A DNA stretch of 64,000 nucleotides. Origin: Musa acuminata AAA Group (Eukaryota; Streptophyta; Magnoliopsida; Zingiberales; Musaceae). The position numbers were made by a program, and so were the translations under genes. The stretch lies in assembly GCF_036884655.1 (NCBI RefSeq), contig NC_088347.1, positions 11,976,501 to 12,040,500 on the forward strand, written 5' to 3'. Below are positions 34,278-46,863 of this stretch, piece by piece; the stretch's first letter is position 1; each line of letters begins with the position of its first letter. A model generated the notes under the pieces. The model saw only the letters and a program-made list of their open reading frames with translations, was not told the DNA's origin and made no database searches.

Positions 34278-35588
34278 ATGATTAAATCAATTGACGGGTT
34301 AATTGATCTAATACATATTATTGAGTTAAGTGTGCAAGTTTAACTACGATAGCTTGAAGGCATAAAACAAGTTTACCGAAGTCAAGTTTGATGGGTGTTC
34401 AAGAGTCTGTTGAAAGTCCGAAGAATAGTCGGAAGTACTACCGGAACCAACCGAGGAAGAATCGGGGACTTGCCGAAGTTTTCGGAAGTCCACTGGAAAG
34501 ATCGTCAGAGGTTCACGGAGATCACCAAGAAGGTTCGGATACTTGCCAAAAACTCATTAAACTCACCATAAGACTGGGAGCCCGCTAAGTCCGCCGGAAA
34601 CAATTTGAGGGTGTATCGGAAGTCTGTATCGGAAGTCTACCGAAAGTTCGTTAAAAGCTTGCCGGAAGGAAACTCGACGTAGCCGCTTAAAATTTTACTT
34701 AGGACTATGTCTTAATTTCATAGTTTGCATGGAATTAGGGTTAGGATTAAGGGTTAATCCTATAACCCGGTTAGGGGCCAATTGGGCCTGAGTTTGGATT
34801 GGTTTGGGCCATGTTTGGAGCCCAACCAGTGAGCTGGAACAGTCCAAGCGGTGGCACCGCCGGACTGGGCGGTGGCACCACCGAGAACCCGAGAGTTCCG
34901 ATAGTGGCACCGCCAGTACACTACCGAACTGGGTGGTGGCACCGCCTAGAACCCGAGAGTTTTGGCGGTGGCACCGCTAGTACACTATCAATATCAGACA
35001 CTAACAAGCGGTAGCACCACCAGCACCGGGAACCGAAAAGTAATTCAAATTTGGAACCCAAATTTGAATCCTCTTGGGTCCTATAAATACCCCTCAATTC
35101 TCAAGACAACACCTTTTTGAGAAGTTAGAGATTGAAAAAAAGCTTTAGCAAAGTCTTGTTTTCAATAGCTTAAGTGTGCACCTCCCTCTTTATCTTTGAA
35201 AAATCTATAAGAGTGTGAACCACTTGTAAAAAGGTTGTAAGAGGAGTATTTGGTCCTTCCCCTTCAAAGTGATTTGCTAGTGGAAGTTGGGAGCCTCATC
35301 GAAGAAGGCTTCGCAAGTGGATGTAGGTCATTTGACCGAACAACTTTACATTGTGGTGTTCCTTGAATGTGTGAGTGTTTAATTTTTTGAACCACTTATC
35401 TTCTTAGCAGCAAACTATTCGGTTTTCTTCTATCCACTCTTGACTTCCTTTACTCGAGCTATTTTAGCTAAGTCATCCTTCATCGAATAGAAATCTCTAC
35501 ACATTTACGAAATCGATTTCAAACTTACAAGTTTTAATCCGCTGCACTTATTCACCCCTCCCCTCTTAGTGCCGCTCTGATTCTAATA
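34278..35588 (+). repeat. Solo Sirevirus LTR, plus orientation
   Basis: A 1.31-kb LTR in the sense opposite to its host gag, with target duplication gttct (34273-34277, 35589-35593). It lacks roughly the first 22 bases of a typical LTR start. The motif cluster is of the ggcggtggcaccgcc type (34850-35030). TATA box ctataaataccc at 35080-35091. Ends cctcttagtgccgctctgattctaata. Confidence 0.85.
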
Positions 35589-35645
35589 GTTCTCATATTT
35601 GTCATGTGTCATACAAGTCATTTCAGAGGTCATTAAAGACCCGAT

Positions 35646-36911
35646 TGTTAGGATCAAGTTTGCACTAAGAGGAGGGGTGAATTAGTACTTACGAAAAATT
35701 ACATCAATTTGAAAATATCATTCGATAAAGCTCATATCGGAAAGATGAGTTTAACTTGAAAGCATGTTCATAAACGTAGTGAATGTAGTAAGCAAGTAAA
35801 TCAGTTTGCAATATTTGAATGAAAAGCAGAATAGAAATATAAATCGAGTACACCAGATTTATAGTAGTTCGGTCGTTGTGACTTACATCCACTCCCGATT
35901 CCTCTTCAATTGAGGACATCGGCTTCCACTACCAATTTTCTTTTCAATGGATGAAGATCAACTACCCTTACACTCTTTCTCCTTTTTACAAGTTCAGAAG
36001 AGAACCTTTACACTCCTCCTTTACAAGTGTTTCATCACATACCTCCTTTAGTACTATCACTAGGTTCTTGGAAGAGGGACTCTATACTTAAAAGAGTTTA
36101 CAATCTTGGAATTAAAGAGTTTTTGCTATATTTTCATGTATATTCTAAGCAAAAATTTATGGAGTATTTATAGATACCAAATGACTACAAAACTTGGAGC
36201 CAAAATTCAAATCCTTGGGTTTTTGGGATACTAACGGTACCACCGCTATTATTGGGCGGTACCACCACTAGTATCGATCGGTACCACCGCTTACCAATTT
36301 GACATTGGGCAGTAACACTGCCTAGTTTAGCAGTACCACTACCTAATCTGGTAGTACCACCGCTTGACACAATCTTAAAGACTGTGTTTGGGCAGTACCA
36401 CTGCCTAACATAGTATTGAATATTGTGTTTGGGCGGTACTATCACCAGATCTTACTACAAGACACTGAATAGGCCAAACAGCAAGCCCAATTCAACCCTA
36501 ATTTAGTAACTCGATCTAGATAAATTATTACAAAGCATTAAGTATATGTTGTTCGACATGTCATTGGTTCATCTAACGCTTCTTTCAACCCTTCGACGCA
36601 TTACTCTCTCCTTTGGCATATTGTCCAATCAGTATATTATATTCCCACAACATTCGATCTCCTTGGCGCAATGTCTGATCTTTTTGGCCTAATGCTCGAA
36701 TTCATGGCACAAAGCCTTCTACCGACATGTCAGACCAATCCATTGGCTCAATGTCCAATCTTCTGACATATTCCACTTCAGCCTAACATTGATTCTTCCT
36801 ACTTTAATCAAATTACCCCTCCATGATCGAAGCTAGTCCTACATCACTCAAAACACATATTAGATCATAAACTTATCAATTGATTTCATCATCAAAATAT
36901 AATATTCAACA
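35646..36911 (-). repeat. Solo Sirevirus LTR, minus orientation
   Basis: 1,266 bp from TGTTAGGATC to ATTCAACA with an exact duplication ccgat (35641-35645, 36912-36916) inside gag. The cluster is of the ggtaccaccgc type (36230-36440). It formed by recombination between the two LTRs of a full element. Confidence 0.92.
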
Positions 36912-37538
36912 CCGATAAGTTCTTCCTGAGCAAAATTGTTCAAGTCCTTTGCTTCTTGTATTGTAATCACTTTTGGATCCCAACTTTTTGGAAGGGATCT
37001 TAGTATTTTATTTATAAGTTTAAGGTTAGAAAAAACTTTTACTAAGTGCTTTCAAACCATTGATGACATTCGTAAAACAAGTGTACATGTATCCAATGGT
37101 TTCGCTTAGTTTCATTCAAAACGATTCAAAACTATGTATCAAAAGATTAATTTTAGAATATTTAACTCTACTTTTGCCTTCATATGTGATTTCGAGTGTG
37201 TGCCAAATATCATGTGTAGTTTCACATATAGAAACATGATTAAATTTATTTTTGTCCAAAGCACAAAACAAAATGTCCATCGCTTTAGCATTCAAATAAA
37301 AATCTTCTTCTCTAAATCATTCTATTCGTTCAGTAGTTTAGAAGACTTTTGAAAATCATTTTTAATAATATTTCATAAATTAAAATCCATAGAAAGCAAG
37401 AGAACTCTTATTCATGTTTTTCAGTACATGTGGTCGGTCCCATTGAAAATAGGAGGACGAATAATAGAGTGATGCTCTTGAATGTAGGAAAAATCTATTT
37501 AATTTCTCTTAGGTGTTAGACCAATTGAGAAAAACTTA

Positions 37539-37550
37539 GCTCTGATACCT
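37539..37550 (-). other. Primer-binding site, Sirevirus E
   Basis: Minus AGGTATCAGAGC, one mismatch from the tRNA-Met site, two bases inside the LTR. Confidence 0.75.
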
Positions 37551-37552
37551 AC

Positions 37553-38384
37553 TGTTAGTATTGAAAACGACAGTAAGTGAGCAAGGGGGAGGGGGGGGGG
37601 GGGGATTACTGCTTTCGTAAACTTTCGACGATTCAAAAAATCTCATTCAATAAAGCCTATATTGGAATGATGTTTAACATAAAAACATTAATAGAATGTA
37701 ATGAGCAACAAAATCAGTAAGCAATAAAGGTAAATAGCTAGGGAAAGGAGCACATCAGATTTATAGTAGTTTAGTCATCGTGACTTACATCCACTCCTGA
37801 TTCCTCCTTCGTTGAGGCCACCAGCTTCCACTAATGATATTTTTTCCAACTAGCGAAGATTAATTATCCTTACAACTTTTTCTCCTTTTTACAGGCTTAG
37901 GAGAGAACTTTTACACTTCTCTCTTTTACACTGAGAGGTCACTCTTCCCTTACAAATACCTCTAAACACTAGGAGGAAGATACTCTATACTTTAAGAGAA
38001 ATTATAATACTTTTCATAAGTATACTTTTGCCCCTTTTCACACTTTTTCTGGCTTTCCCATAGAGGAATTTGTGAGATTTTTACAAACCCCAAATGAGTT
38101 TAAAAATTGAAGCTAAAATTTAAATTCTTGGGTTTTCTAGGTACTAGTGGTACCACCACTAGTATTGGGCGGTACCATAGCTTGTCAATCTGACACTGGG
38201 TGGTCTCACCATCCAATCTGGTGGTATCATTGCCTAACATACTAACACTGCCTTACTGCTTGGAAAAGTGTGTTCTTGACTTTTCCAACGATTTCACCGC
38301 CTGTTTGGGAGTCCCACTGCCTGACCCAACTTTTGGGTTTCTGAATGAGCCTCCTAATATGTCCAAACCAGTCCTAATTTAGGT
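37553..38384 (-). repeat. Sirevirus E 5' LTR, right part missing
   Basis: Begins TGTTAGTATTG; the usual cactaagag is diverged and followed by a long G-run at 37585-37604. The ggtaccacc cluster is at 38150-38330. It stops near 38384 where copia LTR sequence starts; its right end should lie beyond copia-H, outside the window. Confidence 0.82.
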
Positions 38385-39792
38385 CCAATAAGAGAATATT
38401 AGGTAGAGACACACTAATCTAATAGGCTTGGGTAATTGGATAGATATCTAATGGGCTTGGGTAATTGGATAGATATTTCATACCCAATAGGGTATGATCC
38501 ATTAAGGTTAAGCTGACAGGAGACATCTATAAATAGGAGGGAACCAAAGTACCATAGGCTTGGTTTTTTTTGCTGCTACCTCCTATTCTCCTCTCTTCCT
38601 CTCCTCCTCAACCTACAACCCCTATTTGGGGCGTGCAGATAGCAAGAAGGGGCAGCCCCTACCGTGTGGATCACCGATAGAGAGGAGAAAAATTGACCTC
38701 ATTTATCCTCTCCTACAGATCTATAGGAATTCAGGGATATACGATTTTCCGATGTAACACAATCTTCTAAGTACACGTAGTTTTTCGGTTTCACAGGTTT
38801 TTGCATACTAATCTTTGCACAACGATAAGAAACATTTTTTCTATGTGAAATCTATGCTTTTATTTATGTTCTTCTATTGTGCATGTGATGTTGCCCAAGA
38901 TTTCCCAATATGACATACTAAGCCACTACGCTACAGTCTCAAATGATATATGAGAATCCAATCCACTGAACATGTTTATCCTTAATTACTATATACATAT
39001 AATTCCTCGTCCATCTAATATCCTTAAAATTATATACCAGGCATGGTGCTATCTGGCCCATATAAAATCTACTCAAGTCTTGCCCTAATTGTATTCTCCC
39101 ATAGAACCTTCTCTCTTAATCTGAAAAAACCTGACTAGGGATTTGCCTGAATAAGAATACATAGAATATTACTCTTATGACACCGAGAGCGGATGATCAT
39201 CTATCAACACTCAAAAGCCCTGATAAGTTTTGCTGCCACTCTCGATGACTAACTATGCTAGATTTGAAACTTTTAGGCCTATAAATCTAGTATCAAAGAG
39301 TGGAGTACTCATATATGACATCCTTTGTGTCTTAAGTCTATGAAATAGATACACCACTAGGACAATAGAATTGCTATTTGAAAATGAGGTATCATCAACC
39401 ATCCAACATTTCATGAATAGATCGATTAGTGAACATTCTCCAATTAGTACTCGTACTATATCCCTAGTATCCCCACACGAGCAACTATGAGACTAGCTAC
39501 CTCCATTATATGGATGGGTATACAACATACTAGTCTATCCGGTTATCTCATAGTCCCTCTCAAGTAACCTATGATCAGGATTACTTAGGATTTGTGTTTA
39601 AAGTCGAATCGGTCTCATTATCGTGAACTCATCATGATCCGATTTCTATTGCATAGATCCATAGACATCACAATATATGTAATGAGTAATATAAAGTGAT
39701 AAAAATACCAAGTAAATACAAAGTAAAAAGCATATGTATCATGTTACACTTGCCATCAGTTACGTGATTGGCTTGTTAGGCACCTATGACTA
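38385..39792. repeat. copia-H LTR with one end inverted
   Basis: 38385-38908 matches the last third of the copia LTR in plus orientation (TATA at ~38531, ending atttcccaa). 38909-39792 matches the first 900 bases in minus orientation (ending cctatgactag). Together they nearly make one LTR, but with the two parts head to head. It also has a ~30-bp tandem duplication (gggcttgggtaattggatag) near 38425-38480. The internal copia sequence continues at 41044 in minus orientation. Confidence 0.78.
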
Positions 39793-39797
39793 GTAAT

Positions 39798-41038
39798 TAT
39801 TGAATCTTAGATTTTGATGATGAAATCAATTGATGAGTTTATGATCTAATTTAAATTTTGAGAAAAGTGATGCAGGACTAACTTCTATCATGAAAAAGTA
39901 ATACAATTAAAGTAGAAGAATCATATGTTAGGTTGGAGTAAAAAATCGAGCATCGGGCCAGAAGAATCAAACATTGCGCTAAGATCGGATGTTACAAGAG
40001 TTAATATGCCAATGTATCGAGCGATATGTCAATGATTCGGACAATGTGTCAGAAGTTCAGATGAAGTTAAGATGAACCAATGATATGCCGGGTAACATAG
40101 AACTCTTGTCTTTAATTGTTTATATCTTGATCATCGTAGTTAGGTCTTAAATTGAGTTAGTTTTTGGTGTAACCTTACTAACTGAATAAGGGGCCCATTA
40201 GGTCTGATCTATGGCTGAGTTGGGCCTATTGGGAGGCTTATTAAGTGTCATATAGTTAGGTCAGGCAATAGAACCGCTTATGAGTTGGAACGTTTGAAGT
40301 GTACATTTTTTGAAAAACCCGGAGGAGGTATTGCTAGTGTCAGGCGGTGGTATCGCCCAGACTAGTAATGCCAGTACATGGTCTCCCATAAGTCAGGTGG
40401 TAGTACTATCTATATTGGGTGATAGTACCACTAGTTATCAGTCCTATAAGTGGTGGTACCGCTTAGTGCTGGGTACTGGTAGTGATATTGCCAAGACCAC
40501 GAAAACTTGGGATGAGACCTTTATTGGCTCTATTTTTTAAACCATTTGGGACCTATAAATACCCCACCCATTCTTGCTTGAGTTAGCAAGAAAAGTGAAT
40601 GAAAAGGCTAGTGATTATGAGTTGTAAATTCTTGAAAAGTGCTAAGTATCCCCCTCCTCTTTAAAGTTTTAAACTTATTCTAAGAGAGGTGTGAGACTTG
40701 TAAAGGTTCTCTCCTAAACCTGTCAAAAAGAGAAAGAGCTATAAAGAGGGTATTAGTGTGCACCCATCGAAATAAGATTGTTAGTGAATATTGATGACCT
40801 CGATGAAAGAGGAATCGGGAGTGGATGTAGGTCACGACGACCGACCCACTATAAATTTGATGTGTATTTTCTTTCTGCTCTCCATTGCTATTGCTTTCTG
40901 ATTTAACTGCTTATTACACTTAACTATAAGTCAAGCACACTTTCAGTATCCATTTTCATCGAATGAAAGTTTTCAAATTGAGGTTTTTACGAAAGCACTA
41001 ATTCATTGCCCCCTCTTAGTGTCGTTTTAGTCCTAACA
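39798..41038 (+). repeat. Solo Sirevirus LTR, plus orientation, in copia-H
   Basis: 1,241 bp, TATTGAATCTTAG to AGTCCTAACA, with exact duplication gtaat (39793-39797, 41039-41043). It interrupts the border between the copia-H LTR and its polypurine tract. TATA box ctataaatacccc at 40552-40564. Confidence 0.9.
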
Positions 41039-41043
41039 GTAAT

Positions 41044-41127
41044 CTCCTACTTGACCTAAAGATAATCACATACTAATTCATTGCTTAAAGATAATCTGAG
41101 ACAATGACTTCGTTGGTGAATCTCCAA
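41044..41127 (-). pseudogene. copia-H polypurine tract and pol C-terminal tip
   Basis: 84 bp aligning with 19393-19497 of copia-1: a diverged polypurine tract and the last codons of pol. It stops at Sirevirus B. About 250 bp that should follow are missing when pol resumes at 48112. Confidence 0.75.
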
Positions 41128-42389
41128 TGTTGGGGGGGGGGTGTAGGGTGGGGTGGGTAATGAATTAGTGCTTCGAAAACTTTCGATGATTTTAAAAAAT
41201 TATGTTCGATAAAAGTTGATATCGAAAGTGAGCTTGACTTGGAGTAAGTGTAAAGTGGAGTGAGCAAAAAAAATCAGTAAGCAATAAAGGTAAATAGTAA
41301 AGAAAAAGAGCACACCAAATTTATAGTGGTTCGATCATCGCGACCTATGTCCACTCCCAATTCTTCTTTCGTCGATGCCACCAGTGTTCACTAATATTCT
41401 TCATTCAATGGGTAAAGACTAACTATCCTCTTACAACCCTTTCTCCTTTTCATAGGTTTAGGAAAAAACCTTTACAAGTCACTCACCCCTCTCTTAAACA
41501 GAAATTTAAACTTAGAATAAGAGGAAGGGAATTTGTAAAGGATAACAATAGTGTTTTCTCAAGTTTTTGTTCTCAGTTTGTTGGGTATTTATATGCCTCA
41601 AATGGATTCAAATTTGGAGCCAAAACTGTCTCATCCTGGGTTTTCAAGATACTGACGATACCACCACTAAGTGGTACCACCGCCAAGCGGTAATACCGCT
41701 TGTATGTCTAACACTAGGTGGTACCACTATCCAATCTGATTGTACCACCAATTGACACACTGACATTGGGTGGTACCATCACTCGGTCTAGCGGTACCAC
41801 CGTCTGATAGCCTCGGAGATTGTGTTTTTGATTTTTCTAGCTCATAGGCGGTTTCATCACTAGTTTAGCGGTGCCACCGCTTGACCAAACTTTTGGATAA
41901 CTGAATGGGCCCCCCAATGAGCCCAAATAAGTCCCAATTTAGACGTAACTGGCCCCTAATTAAGTTAGCATTATTACAACAAAAACTATCTTAACTAGCC
42001 TCCTAAACTATTACAGTCTAGAAAAATGATTGCAAAGCATAAGACCTTTGTCCGACATGTCATTGGTTCACCTGGCCTTCGTTTGACTCTTTGGTATATT
42101 TCCTAATCAACATTTTGATATCCCGCAACATCTGATCTTCCTAACGTAATATTCGATCCTTCTAGCCTGATGCCTGAACTCATGGCACGAAGTCCTTCTA
42201 TCAACACGTCGACTAGTCCTCCGGCCTGACGTCCAATCTTCTGACATGTTTTACTCCATCCCAACTTCTAATTCTTCCTGCTTCAATTAATTTACCTTTG
42301 TATGATTGAAGATAGTCTCGTGTTCCTGAAACATTTATTCGATCATAACTTCATCAATTAATTTCATCATCAAAATATGAGATTCAATA
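41128..42389 (-). repeat. Sirevirus B 3' LTR
   Basis: Starts tgttggggggggggtgt (the G-run has slid into the LTR end) and ends gattcaata. The ggtaccaccgc cluster is at 41650-41880. The following tract tcaccccctctctgatgatgac is a decayed polypurine tract. Confidence 0.85.
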
Positions 42390-45300
42390 ATCACCCCCTC
42401 TCTGATGATGACAATCAATTAATGATAGAGTTTCACTAAACTCCCCCTATCTATATATCATAATTTCAATCATGATTCATATGTAAGACATCATATCAAC
42501 CAAATCATTACTTTCATCAAAAGTTAAAGTATTGTATGCATAATCATAATACATAATTTTTAAATATAAAAGTATATCATATCATGCATGATTCAAATTT
42601 TAAACCATCATCATAACTTCTCCCTCTTTGTCATCAACAAAAAGGAGAGGTGCAACTAGCAAGTTTTTGAAACATGCAAGCTAGCAATTCTTGATAAGTT
42701 CAAGCTAGCAATTCTTGCTTCTCTTTTGAGATGTGTAAGATAGCAATTTTCTACTTCTTTGAAATGTGCAACCTAGCAATTTTTTGCTTCCTTTTGCAAT
42801 GTGTAAGCTAGCAAGTTTTCTCTCCTTGAAATGTACAAGTTAGCAATTTTGTTTTTATTTACGATGTGCAAGCTAGAGCAAGACATTCTTCCCCTTTGTC
42901 ATTGTATACAAGAAGGAGATAATACAATGTTGTAATTCTTTTCCCTTTACATCAATGTTCAAACCATCGTATGAAAGATATCAAGAAAAAATAATTTGTG
43001 ATGAGGAATACAATTCATGAATACAAGGGAGACTTATGAAATAAATCTCAAGTTGTGAATATCGAAAAAAAAATCATAACTCATTTTGATAAGTGTCTGC
43101 AAGTCATAGGTGTCCAACAAGCCAATCACATGAGTGATGGCACGTGTGACTTGACATGGAATCTTTTTGCTTATTATATTTTAGCATTTATCACTTTATA
43201 TTGATTATTACATATATGCATGTATATATTGTGATGTCATTGGATCCGTGCAATGGGAATCGGATTGTGATGAGATAACAATAATGAGACTGATTCACCT
43301 TTAAACACATATCCTAAATAATTAGGTCATAGGTTACTCGAGAGGGATATCATGATAACCGAACAGACTAGTGTGCTGTATACCCGTCCATATGATGGAT
43401 GCAGTTGGTCTCATAGCTGCTCATGTGGGAACACTAGAGATACAGTACAAGTGCTCATTGGAGAATGAGTTCACTGATTGATTCGCTTTTGGAAGGCTGG
43501 ATGGTTGACCTTATTGTCAAACAGTGATTCCATAGTCCTAGTGGTGTATTTGGTCCTTAGACTTAAGACACAAAGGATGTCCTGTATGAATGCTCCACTC
43601 TTTCATACCAGACTTATAGGTTTGGATATTCCAGATCTAGTACAGTTGGTCATTGGGAGTGGTAGTCGACCTTACGAGGGCTATTGAGTGTCGATAGAGG
43701 ATCATCCACACTCGATGTCATGAGAAGAATATTTCATGTGTTCTTGCTCAAACAAATCCCTGGCTAGGGTCATTCGGGTTGAGAGAGAAAGAGTTCTCTA
43801 GAAGAATCCGATTAGAGCGAGACTCGAGTAGAAATCGTATGGGTCTGATAGCACCATGCTCGATATATGGTCTCTAGGATATTAAATGGATGAGGGACTA
43901 TAGGTACACGATAACTGAAGACAGACAGGTCCAATGGATTGGATTCCCCTATATCGTCTAGGGACTACAGCGTAGTGGCCTAGTACGTACGTAGTCGATG
44001 AGTCGAGTGAATTATTATAAAAATAATAATTCAGTAAGTTAGAAGGAGTTCTAACAGGTATGACTCGCGGCTAACTCGATATTGGGCCTAGAGGGTCACA
44101 TACATATGGTAAGCATTGCAATGAGTAGAGGTTCGGATATGAGATATTCGTTGGAGCCCCTATCTTATTGGATATCCAATAAGCCCTTGAATTATTGGAT
44201 CCCATGGACGAGATCCAATAAGAGCCCATAAGAGATTATTGGATAGAGATCCACTAATCTAAAAGGCTTGGGTAATTGGATATAGATCCAATACCCAATA
44301 GGGGAGGATCCATTAGGTTTTGACAGGGGACCTCTATAAATAGGAGGGATTCAGAGCCTCATACGCTAGAGTCTTTGCTTACCTCACCTATTCTCCTACC
44401 CCTCTCCACCTTAGAGCAGGCCTGGAGTTTTGAGGAGCGTCATCGCAGCCCGGTTGTGTGGATCACCCCTAGAGAGGAGGACGCTTGACCTCCTTCACCG
44501 TCTCCTAAAGATCTACAAGGAAACAGGGATATACGATCTCCCTAGGTAACACAATCTACTCTATACGTAGTTTTAAGTTTCACGAATTTTGCGCACCAAT
44601 CTTTACACGACGGCGAACATCTCTTTGGGAATAGGGGATTTTGTTTTCTTGTTCTTCCGCTGCGTATGTGATGTCGCCCCCCAGATTTCCCAACAGTATC
44701 CTCTTTAGTAAAATGAGAGAATTATATGAGAACAAATAATAAGAGATATTGATTCATAAAAGAAATTCTCAAGTATACATGTCGAGAAATCAAGATCATG
44801 ATTAGGATAAAAACTTCTCTATAGTAAATAGCAAAACGAGACATAGAAGAGTAAATAATAAAAGATCTTGATTCATGCATAAGAATTCTCAAGTCATCAA
44901 TATCATGATCCATAAAAAAAAATCTCAAGTTATAATTGAGAAATCAAAAGAAACATAGGAGATAAAAGATCTTGATTCATATAGAATAAATCTCAAGTTA
45001 AAAATATCAAGAAATCAAGATCATGATTTGGATAATAACTCATTAAAACTCAAATTATCAAAATCACTTTCATAGTTCAAGAGATTCAAAATAACATAAA
45101 TAGATTCATCACAAAGCATCTCTAAGATAAAAACTCGATAAAATAGAGATTGAGAAATTTTCAAGAACATTCTTTTTTTCGTTTCAACTTATGTGATTCA
45201 TTTCATACATGCATGCCCAAGTCTTCCATACAAAAGCATTACATCATTATTTGAAAATAAAAAATAAGTTTCATCGCAATCATCAAGATCAATAGTATAA

Positions 45301-45639
45301 CATATTAAAACATCTTCAATCAAAATTTTGATTTATTAATAATCATTTTAATTCCAATGATCTTTCTTTTATTATTGTTTGTTGTAGTAATATATTTTTC
45401 TTCTTAAGTGAATATATCTTTCTTATTAATATATCTTTCTTATTATTAATAATTATATATTTTTCTTCTTATAAATAATTATATATTTTTCTTCTATAGT
45501 AATATATATTTCTTATTAATTCCATTGATCTTTCAACTATGCTTTGGTTGTATTAATATATTTTTCTTTTATTAGTTTGATATATTTTTCTTCTTTTATT
45601 ATCATTTTAGTTATTCACACTTAGTGCAAGGAATTAACA
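42390..45639 (-). other. Sirevirus B 3' UTR, carrying a solo copia LTR
   Basis: AT-rich non-coding DNA in two parts (42390-43097, 44701-45639). Polypurine tracts lie near 42390, 42447 and 42618, with many gcaagctagcaa-like repeats. 45370-45600 is a run of tatatttttcttctta-type imperfect repeats. Confidence 0.75.
43098..44695 (+). repeat. Solo copia LTR, plus orientation
   Basis: 1,598 bp, TGCAAGTCATAGG to TTTCCCAACA, of the copia-1/copia-3 family, with near-duplication gtgtc/gtatc (43093-43097, 44696-44700). It keeps the ~110-bp segment missing from copia-1. TATA ctataaatagg at 44334-44344. Confidence 0.92.
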
Positions 45640-46845
45640 TGTAATTATCATGCTCATCATTTATTTTTAATTTTTTAAAATCACTAGAATGATAAGAATG
45701 ATCCTTTTTCCTTTTTTTAGCATTTTATATTTCTTACTAACTTATTTAAAATCATTAAACAACTCATAAAATGCATCAAGTAATTTCATTGTAAGGTAAA
45801 GGGGTTTTGGTTGAGTCACTTACCTTGTTGTTGAAAACTACCAAAGCATAGTTCGCCACCTCATCTTTGTTGGTTTGCTTCTCATATTCGGATGTACTCG
45901 TTTCATCCTATGTTGCCTTTCGTGCTTTCTTCTTCTTTTTTGCGAGTACCTTCTTTTTCAGTTACGGACATTCGCTTTTGAAGTGCTTGATTGATTGCAT
46001 TCATAGCAAGTTATTTTATCATTTTTAAATTTATTTTTATTCTCAGATTCTTATTTTATAAACTTCTTAAATTTTATTATGAGGAGTTCAAGGTCATCAT
46101 CATCATCACTTGAGTTTACTCCCAAGTGGTTTTCTCTTATTCTAAGTGTCAAATCCTTCATGATCTTTGGAAGATTGTTCTCATATTCATCATGTTTAAT
46201 AAAAGTCATTTCATAGGTCATTAAAGACCCGATAAGTTCTTCAAGTGAAAAAATATTCAAGTCCTTTGCTTCTTGCATTGAGGTCACTTTTGGATCCTAT
46301 CTTTTTGGGAGAGATATTAGTATTTTATTAATAAGTTCAAGGTTAGAAAATCTTTTACTAAGTGCTTTTAAACCATTGATGATGTCCGTAAACCGGGTGT
46401 ACATGTTTCCAATGGTTTCACTTGGTTCTATTCAAAACGATTCAAAACTATAATCAAAAGATTAATTTTAGAATCTTTAACTCTACTTGTGCCTTCATAT
46501 GTAATTTCAAGAGTATGCCAAATGTCACGTGCAATTTCACAAGTCCAAATACGATTAAACTCATTTTTATCCAAAGCATAAAATAAAGTATTCATCGCTT
46601 TAGCATTCATAGAAAAAGTCTTCTTCTCCAGATCATTTCATTCGTTCATTGGTTTAGAAGGTATTTGAAAATCACATTCGACAATATTCCATAAATCAAA
46701 TTTCACATAAAGCAATAAAACTCTTATTCATGTTTTCCAATACATGTAGTCCATCCTATTGAACATAGAAGGATGAATGATAGAGTGACCCTCTTGAATG
46801 CTGAAAAAAGCTATCTCTCTTGGGTGTTAAACCAATGGAGTTAAA
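45640..46845 (-). pseudogene. Sirevirus B gag remnant
   Basis: Minus strand, from the primer-site side: decayed N-terminus, MNAKAMNTLFYALDKNEFNR, EITYEGTSRVKDSKI, FSLEELIGSLMTYEMT, an Asp-rich stretch, then CYECN at the knuckle with a one-base shift after it. A diverged coiled-coil tail (KKKDHSYHSSDFKKLKIND, approximate) follows. At least three frameshifts and several stops. Confidence 0.82.
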
Positions 46846-46863
46846 CTTGGCTCTAATACCAAC

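Larger units (their letters stand above)
33740..37530 (-). pseudogene. Sirevirus E gag in three pieces
   Basis: gag remnant at 33740-34277, 35594-35645 and 36917-37530, interrupted by two solo LTRs. On the minus strand the N-terminal part near the primer site is badly decayed. The middle piece corresponds to the LIGSLMTYEMT region. The left piece has an Asp tract from a (CAT)n repeat (34169-34219), a knuckle reading CYEYNRLGHFKSKC (second Cys changed to Tyr), and the tail NYALMTLNDKVSD, LPYNELLDTFHEFFYDFQLV and KKDHASLSSKFKKLKN. That tail is a likely coiled coil which G and D lack. Confidence 0.82.
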
